DNA of 57,052 bases from Planctomycetota bacterium (lineage in GTDB: Bacteria; Planctomycetota; UBA1135), in assembly GCA_030749235.1 (NCBI GenBank), contig JASMKM010000009.1, forward strand, positions 1-57,052, given 5' to 3'. The notes beneath the pieces are model-generated. The model ran no database searches, was not told the DNA's origin, and saw only the letters and a list, made by a program, of their open reading frames with translations. Of the stretch, positions 48,187 to 56,841 are shown in pieces. The translations under genes were made by a program, and so were the position numbers. Every line of letters starts with the position of its first letter. Position 1 is the first letter of the stretch.

Positions 48187-49410
48187 TTATAATACACCGG
48201 CAGCCGTAAGCACCTCTTCCTCAGTGAGCAGTGCCCTTGAGGCCTTTGCCTTGGCCAACACGGCCGCGATGCGTTCCTCGGTAGCGTCGTGGCCGCGTTG
48301 TTCCAGGAACCAGATCACATTGGACTTGCCGCTCATCGGGCCGACCGAAATCACCTGCTCCAAGCCGAAATCACCAGCTGGCACACCTGAGTAGACCAAG
48401 TCTGATAGCCAGCGATCACCAGTCTTCAATGCCTTGATCACTGCAGCAGCATGGACGCCAGTGGCCGTCTCGAAGGCGTCTTCGCCGAAGACCGGGTACT
48501 CCGGACGAATCGGGCGGCCGGTGGCTTCACTGGCCAGCTTCACATAATCGCCAAGGCGGGTCAGGTCGCGCTTCACCCAACCGAGTAGCTTCAGGTTTAC
48601 CAGCAGCAAGTCCATCTCGGTGTTGCCGGCACGCTCGCCGATGCCCAGAGCGGTGCCGTGTACACGTTCGGCACCTGCGGCTAAGGCGCTGAGCGTATTG
48701 ATCACGCCCAGACCGCGGTCGCGGTGGCCGTGCCAATCCAGCCCGACGTGTTGTGCGCCACGCTCAGCGAGGAAAGCACGTACATACTCAAAGATGTTGC
48801 GCACCGCATAAGGAATTACCCCGCCGACGGTATCGCAGATGCACAAGCGATCCGCGCCCTCGTCGATCGCAGCGCCATTGAGTTGGTCGAGAATCTCCGG
48901 CGTGCTGCGCACCGTATCTTCAGTAACAAAGGTCACCGGCAAGTCATTCTGCTTGGCGAAGCGCACGGCGTCGCGCACCAGGCCAACCATCTTCTGGATA
49001 TCCCAGTTCTCCGCGTAAGCGCGGATCGGCGAGCTGCCGATGAAAGCACAGACCTCAATCGGTGCGCCAGTCTTTTGCACCATCTCGACCACCGGCTCGA
49101 TGTCGGCAATCATGGTGCGGCAGGCCACGTTCGGCGTGATCTGCAGTGGCTTCATCTCGGTGGCGAGCGTCAGGATGTGCTCGCGTGCATTGGCACCCGC
49201 ACCCGGCAGGCCGATGTCGGCACTGTTGATTCCTAGCTCGTCCATCAAGTGGACCAATTCAATCTTCTTGTCCAACGGCGGATCCTTGACGCTTGGGCAT
49301 TGCAGCCCATCGCGCAGAGTCTCGTCGTCGAGCATCACCTTCCCAGCAGGAGGTGGTTCATGGTGAGGGCCGACCCCGGCCCAATCGTAGATGAGGTTTT
49401 TGCGTTCCAC
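48187..49410 (-). CDS. LeuA-like DRE-TIM metallolyase-superfamily acyltransferase
   Basis: A 407-residue enzyme of the HMGL/LeuA family. It shows MLDDETLRDGLQ (DRE motif), ELGINSADIGLPGAGANAREHI, VCAFIGSSPIRAY, ICDTVGGVIPYAV, DWHGHRDRGLGVINTLSALAAGAERVHG (metal His-x-His in HGHRD) and TALGIGERAGNTEMDLLLVNLK. The GIGERAGN and HGHxDRGL forms fit 2-isopropylmalate/homocitrate/citramalate synthase-type enzymes, not HMG-CoA lyase. There is no LeuA regulatory domain. The substrate is unknown. It may be linked to the acyl-CoA operon downstream. Confidence 0.8.
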   Translation of the reverse strand: MERKNLIYDWAGVGPHHEPPPAGKVMLDDETLRDGLQCPSVKDPPLDKKIELVHLMDELGINSADIGLPGAGANAREHILTLATEMKPLQITPNVACRTMIADIEPVVEMVQKTGAPIEVCAFIGSSPIRAYAENWDIQKMVGLVRDAVRFAKQNDLPVTFVTEDTVRSTPEILDQLNGAAIDEGADRLCICDTVGGVIPYAVRNIFEYVRAFLAERGAQHVGLDWHGHRDRGLGVINTLSALAAGAERVHGTALGIGERAGNTEMDLLLVNLKLLGWVKRDLTRLGDYVKLASEATGRPIRPEYPVFGEDAFETATGVHAAAVIKALKTGDRWLSDLVYSGVPAGDFGLEQVISVGPMSGKSNVIWFLEQRGHDATEERIAAVLAKAKASRALLTEEEVLTAAGVL

Positions 49411-49425
49411 GGTGTGCCTTGGCGC

Positions 49426-50535
49426 TTAGCGCCCGCTTTCGCCACGCAGGAAATCTTCGAGATCCTGTTGGCTCCACTTCGGTGATCTTCCGAGCCCGGC
49501 TAGGACGCGTTCCACGACCCAGTCGGCAAGGCTCAGGGGCACCGCCAGTATTTTGGCAGAATCCTCGCCTTCGGAAAGAACAATTCCTTCCCGACGTAAT
49601 CTGCTTTGCGGCGCTAACAAGGAACGCATGGTAAATGCGGCTTCGCGTCGGTCGGCGACCAAGCGCAGGCATTCCATTGGATTCAGATATAGCTCCGCAT
49701 CGAGAATTTCGGCGAACAACATATGGGTCACCACCAAGACATGGTTGGGGCCCAAGCGAAAATCCGCCGCCAATTTCTCTAACCCGAACTCGCGACTTTC
49801 CGGGGTGAGGGACAAGCGCTGACGGATTCCAACCCAACAACGACGTGCCTTCTCGCGCAACTCCATGGCTTGCGGATGCTGGGGCTGGTCGGGGTCGACA
49901 TCGAACAAGCTGGCCGCGCGCTTCAAGCAGGTTTGGCGCCAGGTGTAGAGATCCCACAAGTACTCCTGCTCACTTGAGTAGGGAGTGCGGTCGCGGTCAG
50001 TTTGTGGAACGGTGACCTCAGCGGTTTTGGCTTTCCCGGCTTCCACTGCGGGCACATCCTCTTGCTGATCCGCGGTCTGTAGCGGCCAGAACAGTGCCAG
50101 CGCGCTGGTGCTCGGCAAGAAGAAGCCGTCCAAGGGATCCAAGCCGTTGCGGGTGATTTCGGCCAACATCCAATTCTCCTTGCGCAAGGAAGCGGTGGGG
50201 CCAAGCAAATGCAGGGCATCGCTGCGCGGCACACCGGCGCGAAGCAAGAGGCCAATTAGGGTCGTGCCGGGGAAGGCGTCGGAAGTTCCCGAGACGCGGC
50301 GATGAAACAGCAGCGCCAGCACCAACAATTCACGACTGTTGAGCGAGCCGGCGAGAGGTTGACTCTGGATGCCCGGGAGCAACTCGAAAGCTTGTGGGCC
50401 GAGCTCGGCGACGCGCTCGCGAGTGCGGCGCAAGGTGTCCTCGGAAGGAACCGCACCGCGGGCAGCGTGGTCGTGAAGTGCGCGCAGCTGGTCGCAGACT
50501 TCTAGGAGGCCGTCGAGGGGGGTATGTGCAGTCAC
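49426..50535 (-). CDS. Orphan winged-helix-like protein (AAA N-domain-like)
   Basis: A 369-residue protein of unknown function. The second half (about 235-360) shows LEKLAADFRLGPNHVLVVTHMLFAEIL, ECLRLVADRREAAFTMRSLLAP, SRLRREGIVLSEGED and AVPLSLADWVVERVLAGLG. This is the pattern of the winged-helix segment that precedes the ATPase module in one group of bacterial AAA proteins. Here no Walker motif follows. The first half is helical (RELLVLALLFHRR, LLRAGVPRSDALHLLG). It starts 15 bases after the LeuA-like gene in reverse and its start overlaps the upstream region of mgtE. The domain match is by eye. Confidence 0.6.
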   Translation of the reverse strand: MTAHTPLDGLLEVCDQLRALHDHAARGAVPSEDTLRRTRERVAELGPQAFELLPGIQSQPLAGSLNSRELLVLALLFHRRVSGTSDAFPGTTLIGLLLRAGVPRSDALHLLGPTASLRKENWMLAEITRNGLDPLDGFFLPSTSALALFWPLQTADQQEDVPAVEAGKAKTAEVTVPQTDRDRTPYSSEQEYLWDLYTWRQTCLKRAASLFDVDPDQPQHPQAMELREKARRCWVGIRQRLSLTPESREFGLEKLAADFRLGPNHVLVVTHMLFAEILDAELYLNPMECLRLVADRREAAFTMRSLLAPQSRLRREGIVLSEGEDSAKILAVPLSLADWVVERVLAGLGRSPKWSQQDLEDFLRGESGR

Positions 50536-50655
50536 TATCTTTATGGATCCAGCCTAGCAGGGCGCCTCCTGGCTCGCGGCGCGGAGGCTTTTGGATGCCT
50601 TTGCAATGACAGGATGATAGGAAAAAGCTGGGATGGATGGGATAGGATAGTCGTC

Positions 50656-52032
50656 ATGCCACGTGTCCGTCGCCGTGAACTGCGTCAGCAGGTATTGGAA
50701 GCCCTCCGAGCTCATCTGGAGGATGCTAGCCAGGAGGTGTTCGTACCCGAGGACGCCCACCACGCCGCCGACTTGGCCGACGTGATGTGGCTGGACCTCG
50801 AACCCGACGAGGCGCGCGAGGTCTTCCACAGTCTCGACCTAGCCGCCGCGGCCCAGGTGCTCGCCGAAGCGGAGGAAAAATTGCAGCGCCTGCTACTTGA
50901 AGGAGCGGATCCGGAGTTTGTCGGCCAGCTGCTCAGCGAGCTCTCCTATGACGACGGCACCGACCTGCTGGAGGTCCTGCCCGAGGAGTTGCGCTTGGAG
51001 GTCATGTGCTTCGTGACTCCGGAAGACGCAGCAGAGCTGCGCCACCTGTCGGAATATAATCCCGACAGCGCCGGCGGCATGATGACCACCGAGTTCTTGA
51101 CAGCCAGCATGTATGAGAATGTCGGCGACCTGCTCAAGCGCATCAAGCGCGACGAAGGCGAGTCAGAGTCCATCTATGTGGCCTTCATCGTCGACGAGAT
51201 CGGCATCCTCAATGGCGTGATCAGCACTCGTGAGCTGCTCGAGGCTGGCATTCATGAGTTGGTAGCCGACATCATGATCCCCGACGTGATCCTCGCCAAG
51301 GTCGATGAGGACCGCGAGGACGTGGCCCACCGCATCCTGCATTACAACCTGTCGGTGATTCCAGTGGTGGACCCGCGCGGTGTGATCGTTGGCGTGGCAA
51401 CTGCCGACGATGCCTTGGAGGTCTTGGAGGAGGAAGGCTCCGAGGACGCCTTGCTGTTGGCTGGCGCTCACGGCGAATCCGACGCGGGCGAACCGCTGTT
51501 GACCATGGTCGGCCACCGCGCGCCGATGTTGGGCATCCCCATCCTGGCCGGCCTTTTAATGGCCAAGATCATGGTCCTATTCGAGAGCAAACCCGCTCCC
51601 AGCGAGGGCCTTGACAGCTTCAAGCTCTGTGTGCGTTATGTGCCGATGGTGCTGGCGCTCTCGGGTACCGTCGGCATGCAGACCTCCGCTGTATTGGTGC
51701 GTGGCTTTGCCGTCGGTCAAATCGTCTCCGGCCGACGTTTCGGCGTCTTCCTCAGTGAAGTTAAGGTCGGCATCGCACTGGGTGCGCTTTGCGCCTTGGT
51801 CACCGCACCGACCATCGGTTGGCTGCTCAGTGACATGGGTGACGGCATGGTCCTTGCGATGGCCTTGATGGTCTCGATCGGCTGGTCGGCAACCGTTTCC
51901 AGCTCGATTGCGCTCGGCAGCGAAGCCGCCGGCCTGGACCCTGCGCTCGTGTCCGGCCCCTTGATGATTGCCGTTAGCGACCTCTCGGCAGTGGTGCTCT
52001 TTCTTGGCATGGCTTCAGCCTTAATTTCCTGA
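50656..52032 (+). CDS. mgtE: Magnesium transporter MgtE
   Basis: Inner-membrane Mg2+ channel (458 residues). The N domain (about 1-130) has VLEALRAHLEDASQ, LDLEPDEAREVFHSLD and LPEELRLEVMC. It is followed by two CBS domains (RHLSEYNPDSAGGMMTTEF, ADIMIPDVI, LHYNLSVIPVVDPRG) and a five-helix membrane domain from about 310. The pore region has LSGTVGMQTSAVLVRGFAVG and the conserved late Asp in LMIAVSDLSAVV. ATG 50656 has an AGGATAG element nine bases upstream. The longer frame to 50524 adds an unrelated stretch that overlaps the divergent gene. No M-box fits in the short leader. Confidence 0.93.
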   Translation: MPRVRRRELRQQVLEALRAHLEDASQEVFVPEDAHHAADLADVMWLDLEPDEAREVFHSLDLAAAAQVLAEAEEKLQRLLLEGADPEFVGQLLSELSYDDGTDLLEVLPEELRLEVMCFVTPEDAAELRHLSEYNPDSAGGMMTTEFLTASMYENVGDLLKRIKRDEGESESIYVAFIVDEIGILNGVISTRELLEAGIHELVADIMIPDVILAKVDEDREDVAHRILHYNLSVIPVVDPRGVIVGVATADDALEVLEEEGSEDALLLAGAHGESDAGEPLLTMVGHRAPMLGIPILAGLLMAKIMVLFESKPAPSEGLDSFKLCVRYVPMVLALSGTVGMQTSAVLVRGFAVGQIVSGRRFGVFLSEVKVGIALGALCALVTAPTIGWLLSDMGDGMVLAMALMVSIGWSATVSSSIALGSEAAGLDPALVSGPLMIAVSDLSAVVLFLGMASALIS

Positions 52033-52041
52033 TTCCTCGCC

Positions 52042-53148
52042 TTGTCTCGCCGACGCCTACCCCTACTCGCACTGGCAATTCTGTTAATCGCCGCGGCGTT
52101 CACAGCATGGTTCAATAAGCCCTATAAGGTGGTCGGGAAATCGATGGAGCCAGGGCTAGTGGAGGGCGACCTGTTGGTTCTCGGTTCCGAAACACCCACC
52201 CTCGGCGAGCGCGTGGTCTTTCGGGAACCCGATAGCGGCAAGCTTGCCGTGAAGTCGGTGGCTGGTGAACCCGGACAGCGCGTGCAGTTCCTCGGCAACG
52301 ACCTCTACCTTGACGGCAAAATCTATAGGCGGCCAATCTATTCGGCTAGCGACATGGTGCCCCTGATTGACACGGATCAAACGGTCACTTTGCCGGAGAA
52401 TGCGCCGAAGTTTCCCTTCACCGAAGCCGGTTTCGTGAGGGAGAATGATCGCTGGAAGTTGGAGCAGCAGGGCGTCGCTTTTTTGAAGAGGCCCCCACAT
52501 GATTCCTATCTGCTGCGTGATGTCTTCCATCAAGGCAGCAAGTGGGCTTTCGACCTCGGTGTCGAGGTAGAGTTTGATTTGCTGACTCCCGGTGCCGAGT
52601 TGCACTTGGTGATGCGCAAGGGGGTGGCGTTGTTCACTTTGATCGTGAGCGAGGGGGGAAGCAAGTTGCGCCTTACCCGGGCCGACCAACCAAGCAGTCG
52701 TCTTGAAGTTCTGCTCGAGCAGAACATCTCGCCGCCAAGCTCCAGCGGCAGCGCTTTTCTGACCCTGGCGGATCGCGCCATCACCTTCACGATCAACGGT
52801 CAGCCTTTAATCAAGGCTCATGCTTACGACTTACCCGCACAGCCGTCCTTGAGCGATGGCGCGCCGAATTTTCGCATCTTTGAGCTGGTCGGGATTGGTG
52901 GTTTAGGTCCCCTGATGCTGGGGAGGGTGCGCCTTGGACGTGATGTTTCTTACCCATCAACCGGAACCTGGGGGGGTAAGGAGGCGTTTCAGTTAGCTGA
53001 CGAAGAATACTTCTTGATTGGTGACAATCCCTCAGAAAGCCACGACTCGCGCAATTACGGTGCCGTCTCCAGTGACCGCATCCTGGGGACCGTTTCGTAT
53101 CGCATCTGGCCGCGAGGATGGACCGACTTTGGGTGGGTCCATGACTGA
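52042..53148 (+). CDS. lepB: Signal peptidase I with large internal insertion
   Basis: Membrane-bound Ser/Lys protease that removes signal peptides (368 residues). The N-terminal anchor (residues 6-22) is followed by the catalytic Ser34 in GKSMEPGL, then Lys71 in KLAVKSVAGEPGQRV. The C-terminal signature YFLIGDNPSESHDSRNYGAVSSDRI lies near 330-350. Between about 100 and 320 is an insertion with beta-strand-like, jelly-roll-like character (VALFTLIVSEGG, SAFLTLADRAITFTING) not found in standard LepB. The start is TTG. The last 8 bases overlap the ECF sigma gene, so the two are translationally coupled. Confidence 0.88.
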   Translation: MSRRRLPLLALAILLIAAAFTAWFNKPYKVVGKSMEPGLVEGDLLVLGSETPTLGERVVFREPDSGKLAVKSVAGEPGQRVQFLGNDLYLDGKIYRRPIYSASDMVPLIDTDQTVTLPENAPKFPFTEAGFVRENDRWKLEQQGVAFLKRPPHDSYLLRDVFHQGSKWAFDLGVEVEFDLLTPGAELHLVMRKGVALFTLIVSEGGSKLRLTRADQPSSRLEVLLEQNISPPSSSGSAFLTLADRAITFTINGQPLIKAHAYDLPAQPSLSDGAPNFRIFELVGIGGLGPLMLGRVRLGRDVSYPSTGTWGGKEAFQLADEEYFLIGDNPSESHDSRNYGAVSSDRILGTVSYRIWPRGWTDFGWVHD

Positions 53149-53752
53149 AGTCGGCACCGGAGCGCCGAGCTCGCCGCACGAGGACCCAGGTGTGATTCTC
53201 ATGCTCGCCTTTCAAGCCGGCGATGACGCAGCCTTCGAGCAACTAGTCCTGGCCTATCAAGGCGCCGCCTTCGCCATGCTGCGACGCATCTTGGGGCCTC
53301 ACGCGATGATTGAGGATCTTGCCCAAGAGGCCTTCCTGCGCGTCTGGAGGGCTCGCGACCGCTACAAGCCGGCTGGCAAGTTCACCACCTTCCTTTACCG
53401 AATTACTTATAACCTTGCCCTAAACCGGGTGCGGGACGATAAGCGAAAGGCCCTGTACTCCATGCCCAGGGACGCCGATGGCGTCGAGCTGCCCCAACAA
53501 GACCTCAAGGCGATTGGTCCGGACGAAGAGGTCGACACGGGCAGTTGGGCCCAGATCGTACGCCATTGCTTGACGGAACTTCCTGAGAACCAGCGCGTGG
53601 CCCTGGTGTTTCAGCATTACGATGGCTTGGAGCTGCACGAGATTGCCGAGATTGTTGGCAGTAGCCCCAAGGCCGTGAAGTCGCTGCTCCATCGAGCACG
53701 TGCAAACCTTCGGACCCTCTTGACCCCCTATCGGGAGGCTGAAAATGACTGA
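53141..53752 (+). CDS. ECF-type RNA polymerase sigma factor
   Basis: A 203-residue sigma-70 family factor with region 2 (AFEQLVLAYQGAAFAMLRRIL, EDLAQEAFLRVWRARDRY, FTTFLYRITYNLALNRVRD) and region 4 (LTELPENQRVALVFQHYDGLELHEIAEIVGSSPKAVKSLLHRARANLR). It has no region 3 or extension. ATG 53141 overlaps the lepB stop, and the stop overlaps the next gene, which encodes a probable membrane anti-sigma. This is the usual ECF layout. Confidence 0.94.
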   Translation: MTEVGTGAPSSPHEDPGVILMLAFQAGDDAAFEQLVLAYQGAAFAMLRRILGPHAMIEDLAQEAFLRVWRARDRYKPAGKFTTFLYRITYNLALNRVRDDKRKALYSMPRDADGVELPQQDLKAIGPDEEVDTGSWAQIVRHCLTELPENQRVALVFQHYDGLELHEIAEIVGSSPKAVKSLLHRARANLRTLLTPYREAEND

Positions 53753-54161
53753 TTGGCTAGAGGAAATACTTGATTGCGACTCCGGTGAGAGCGTTCCAGA
53801 CGGATTCGCCTCACGCGTCGTCGCTCGAGCACCCAACCAAGGAAGGCTTCTGCGCTTCCCTCGGATTGTCACCCTTGCGGCAGCTGGAGCGCTGCTGTTG
53901 GCCGTTGGATTCTGGATGGGCAATGGCGCCAAGCCGATGGAGCCGGTGCTGGTCGACCCAGGCAGTACCAACTCCGCTGCACTAGAGTTGGCTGAGCTCT
54001 ACAGTAATCGCGATGTCCTGCAGGATTTCGAAATCCTTTCCGACGCTGACCTGGAGTTCGCCTTTATTGACGAATCTGCTGGCACATGGATCCTCGACGA
54101 GACCGTCGAAGCGTACCGGGTCACCCAGGAGCCCGTCGAGACTGAGGGAGGGCAGAAGTGA
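53745..54161 (+). CDS. Probable membrane anti-sigma factor
   Basis: A 138-residue single-pass membrane protein. The N-terminal 40 residues are cytosolic and acidic (DWLEEILDCDSGESVPDGFASRVV). The membrane segment is about 42-60 (IVTLAAAGALLLAVGFWMG), and the rest is periplasmic. It lacks the canonical HxxxCxxC zinc motif of ZAS anti-sigmas. Its role is inferred from the eight-base overlap with the ECF sigma gene. Its stop overlaps the DUF3106-like gene. Confidence 0.65.
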   Translation: MTDWLEEILDCDSGESVPDGFASRVVARAPNQGRLLRFPRIVTLAAAGALLLAVGFWMGNGAKPMEPVLVDPGSTNSAALELAELYSNRDVLQDFEILSDADLEFAFIDESAGTWILDETVEAYRVTQEPVETEGGQK

Positions 54162-55108
54162 TTCTTGCTTTCGCCCTCCTTCTTTTGGCCATGCCGCAAG
54201 AGCCAGAAGCCCAAGCCAAACAGCAGCCCACTCCGGAAGAAGTCCAGCAGTGGTGGGATGGCCTGTCGAAAGAGGAGCGTGAGGTTTACAGGGGGCGTCA
54301 AAAACGATTCCGCCAGCTGGACCCGACCATGCAGGAAGAGCTAGGCCGTCGCCATGACCTGCTTCACGAAGAGCGCAAACGCGTCCGGGAGAACCTCAGC
54401 GAAGAGGAGAAGGTGCAGTTCGAGGCGATGAAGGGTTACGAGCGGCGGCATTTCTTGGATATGCGAGCGCATGAGAACCTGCGGCAACGTGGGGAACGTT
54501 TGGCTCAGCAGTTTCCGGGTGCCGATGCCGTGCGTGACCAGGCGGGGTTTGAACGGCGCCATCAGAAGGCGGCCAAGTTGTTCGAACAGGAGCGGGGGCC
54601 GGAGGTTCGCGAAGCCATCCGCCAAGCCGTGGCAGAAGGCTGGATCGGCGAGATCGCAGGCCAATGGCTGGAGACCGCGCCCCTGGAGGAGGCCATGTCG
54701 GCCTTGATGGAAGTGCGCAAGTGGCGGTTCCTCCAGAAGGCTAGCGAAAAGGGTTTGTGGCAAGAAATGGGCTTCGATGAACAACGTCGGCGCGAGACCG
54801 TCACGCTGCCGGCGCAGGAGTTCTTCCGCGCCATTCGCGGTCATCGTGAAGGCCGACGTGGTCGGCGCGGTGGGGCGCATGAATTCGGCCCCCCTGGCGA
54901 ACAGCCAGAGGACATGCGAGGAAATCTTCGTGGTGGCCCTGGCCCGCGGCCGGGCGACGGTTTGGGTCCAAAGCATGGTGACAGGCGAGGTCCTGGCCCT
55001 GGCGGCAAGCTGGGCCCCCCAAGGGGTGAAGATGCTGGATTTGGCCGACGGCCAGGTGCCCCACCTGAATCTGGTGCCGTTTCGCTGGATCCGCCTAAAG
55101 GCGGTTAA
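54158..55108 (+). CDS. Secreted DUF3106-like protein with Gly/Pro/Arg-rich tail
   Basis: A 316-residue exported protein. After a signal peptide (MILAFALLLLAMPQ) comes a Glu/Lys/Arg-rich helical region (to about 240) with PEEVQQWWDGLSKEEREVYRGRQKRFRQL and LSEEEKVQFEAMKGYERRHF, resembling DUF3106/LTXXQ-type periplasmic helical proteins. The tail (240-316) is Gly/Pro/Arg/Asp low complexity. The start is GTG with a 4-base overlap to the anti-sigma-like gene. As the fourth overlapping gene it is likely a sensor or cofactor of the ECF system. Confidence 0.7.
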   Translation: MILAFALLLLAMPQEPEAQAKQQPTPEEVQQWWDGLSKEEREVYRGRQKRFRQLDPTMQEELGRRHDLLHEERKRVRENLSEEEKVQFEAMKGYERRHFLDMRAHENLRQRGERLAQQFPGADAVRDQAGFERRHQKAAKLFEQERGPEVREAIRQAVAEGWIGEIAGQWLETAPLEEAMSALMEVRKWRFLQKASEKGLWQEMGFDEQRRRETVTLPAQEFFRAIRGHREGRRGRRGGAHEFGPPGEQPEDMRGNLRGGPGPRPGDGLGPKHGDRRGPGPGGKLGPPRGEDAGFGRRPGAPPESGAVSLDPPKGG

Positions 55109-55165
55109 TCAGCCTGCGACCTGGTGTCAGTTGCGCCGAAGGAAGTGCACATGCAACCGCCAGAG

Positions 55166-55188
55166 AACAACCTTTAGGAGTTGTTTTT
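55166..55188 (+). terminator. Intrinsic terminator after the ECF-sigma operon
   Basis: AACAAC, an 8-nt interval and GTTGTT form a short stem (strengthened by CC/GG around a TTTA loop with one bulged A), followed by TTT then G. It lies 58 bases after the DUF3106-like stop. Confidence 0.65.
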
Positions 55189-55313
55189 GAAGGGGCGGGT
55201 CCGAGCCATTTAGGATATTTTCTCGGAATCCCTTGGAATTCCGTGGGTGGCTGCCGATTCCAATACGGCCCTCCACGATTTTCAAGGCCCTCCCTTCTTG
55301 TGGTACTTTCTGC

Positions 55314-56834
55314 ATGAGCGAAACCCAAAGCGACAAATACGGCGAAACCGACAAGAATGGCGCAATCCATGCGGACTTGAACGGTGCAGCCTCGCAGTTC
55401 CGGTTTCGGACGGAGCGCTTGGAGGTCGCCTCGCTGGAGTACAACTCCACTTGCAGCTTCCGGATCGGGGAGCAGCAGTACAAGGGCATTCAGGTCGTTG
55501 ATGTCTCCGCCACCGGTTTGGGCCTAAAGAGCTCAGAACCCATCGACCTGCCTGTCGGCGCCAAGCTTGAGGATTTCTTCTTCCAGCACAACGGCCGCAC
55601 CATTTGGTCTGGAGAGGCCTTCATGGTCTACACCCAGCAGGAATCGATGCTGCGCTTCGGCGTCAAGTTCCAGGGGGCACCTCTGTCGCTTCAGGAGATT
55701 CGCTTCAACGACAAGGTCGTGGAGAAGCAGATCGGCCGCACGATGGAGTTGCAGGCGGAATACGAAGCCATGCTTCCTGCCGATTGGCGGGCCAAGGTCG
55801 TGACCTTCTACAACGTGATGCTCGACATCCGCGAGCACCTGGAAGATCACGAGCGTAAGGACCCAACAGAACGTTGGCGCGAGCCTGAGAATTCCTGGCG
55901 CCTATGTAGCGCGGTCTTCGACAAGATTTGGCCATCGGTCCGCCAGCTCAACGAGGAGCTCGACGAGCAGGCTGCAGGTTTCGATGCACGCCAGGTCGAA
56001 TTGGGATTGCTGTACGCACAGCGGCTCATCAACCTCGAGTTCTCGGCCTGTGAATTCCTGCATCGTGCCTACTCCAAGCCACAAGGTTATGCCGGTGACT
56101 ATCGGATGATGGAACTCGGCCAAACCAACGTGTTGGCAGGAGACACATTGTTCGCCCGCTTCCTGCATTACTATTCACAACACACCTCGCTCGGTCAGGC
56201 CATGAAGGCAAGAGCGGGTGTCGCCTATGAGGCCGCCAAGGAAGTGATTTCCTTGGACCGCCCTGTGAGGATCATGTCCCTGGCCTGCGGACCGGCAATC
56301 GAACTGCGTCGTCTGCTTGCCGACGTCGACCACTTCCCGCATCCCGTGGAAATTCTGTTGGTCGATCAGGACGAGGACGCACTACGCTCCTGCGTGAGCG
56401 AACTGCATCGCGTGGTCGCCCAGCGCAAGGACAACCCGGCAATCGAATTCCATTGCCTGCACTTCTCGCTTCGCCAGATTATCGCACCGAAGCAGGGTGG
56501 GGAACAGAAGCTGGTCAAGGATGTGCTCTCGAACATTGACCTGATCTACTCGATGGGCCTGTTCGATTATCTGTTGCAACCACTTGCGCGACGAACCACC
56601 TCTAAGTTGTTCGACCTTCTCGCGCCGCAAGGCCGTCTACTGATCGGCAACCTGTGCCGTGTTCCTGACAGCACTTGGATGATGGAATATGGCGTGGCTT
56701 GGCAGCTGGTCTATCGCAAGGAAGAGGAGATGATGGATCTTGGCACCGGCATCAAAGAGAAACTTGATTCTTTGCAGATCCTCAGGGACCGCACCGGCAA
56801 CTGCCTGTTCACCGACGCGCGTCGGGGCAAGTAG
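55314..56834 (+). CDS. PilZ-domain protein fused to PhcB-like methyltransferase
   Basis: A 506-residue two-domain protein. Residues about 28-120 are PilZ-like (YKGIQVVDVSATGLGLKSS carries the DxSxxG part). A clear RxxxR c-di-GMP motif is not evident. From about 200, ACEFLHRAYSKPQGYAGDYRMMEL and GDTLFARFLHYYSQH match the methyltransferase group that includes PhcB, which makes 3-hydroxy fatty acid methyl esters. IMSLACGPAIELRRLL is SAM motif I and YSMGLFDYLL a later motif. ATG 55314 avoids the unrelated leader of the longer frame. It faces a histidine kinase gene (7-bp gap, convergent), which recalls the PhcB-PhcS pairing. Confidence 0.8.
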   Translation: MSETQSDKYGETDKNGAIHADLNGAASQFRFRTERLEVASLEYNSTCSFRIGEQQYKGIQVVDVSATGLGLKSSEPIDLPVGAKLEDFFFQHNGRTIWSGEAFMVYTQQESMLRFGVKFQGAPLSLQEIRFNDKVVEKQIGRTMELQAEYEAMLPADWRAKVVTFYNVMLDIREHLEDHERKDPTERWREPENSWRLCSAVFDKIWPSVRQLNEELDEQAAGFDARQVELGLLYAQRLINLEFSACEFLHRAYSKPQGYAGDYRMMELGQTNVLAGDTLFARFLHYYSQHTSLGQAMKARAGVAYEAAKEVISLDRPVRIMSLACGPAIELRRLLADVDHFPHPVEILLVDQDEDALRSCVSELHRVVAQRKDNPAIEFHCLHFSLRQIIAPKQGGEQKLVKDVLSNIDLIYSMGLFDYLLQPLARRTTSKLFDLLAPQGRLLIGNLCRVPDSTWMMEYGVAWQLVYRKEEEMMDLGTGIKEKLDSLQILRDRTGNCLFTDARRGK

Positions 56835-56841
56835 ACCGAGA

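Noticed and set aside
50536-50655. M-box magnesium riboswitch upstream of mgtE
   Set aside because: Only 120 bp separates the divergent starts. I see a purine-rich GGATRGGAT-like stretch but no M-box helices or terminator.
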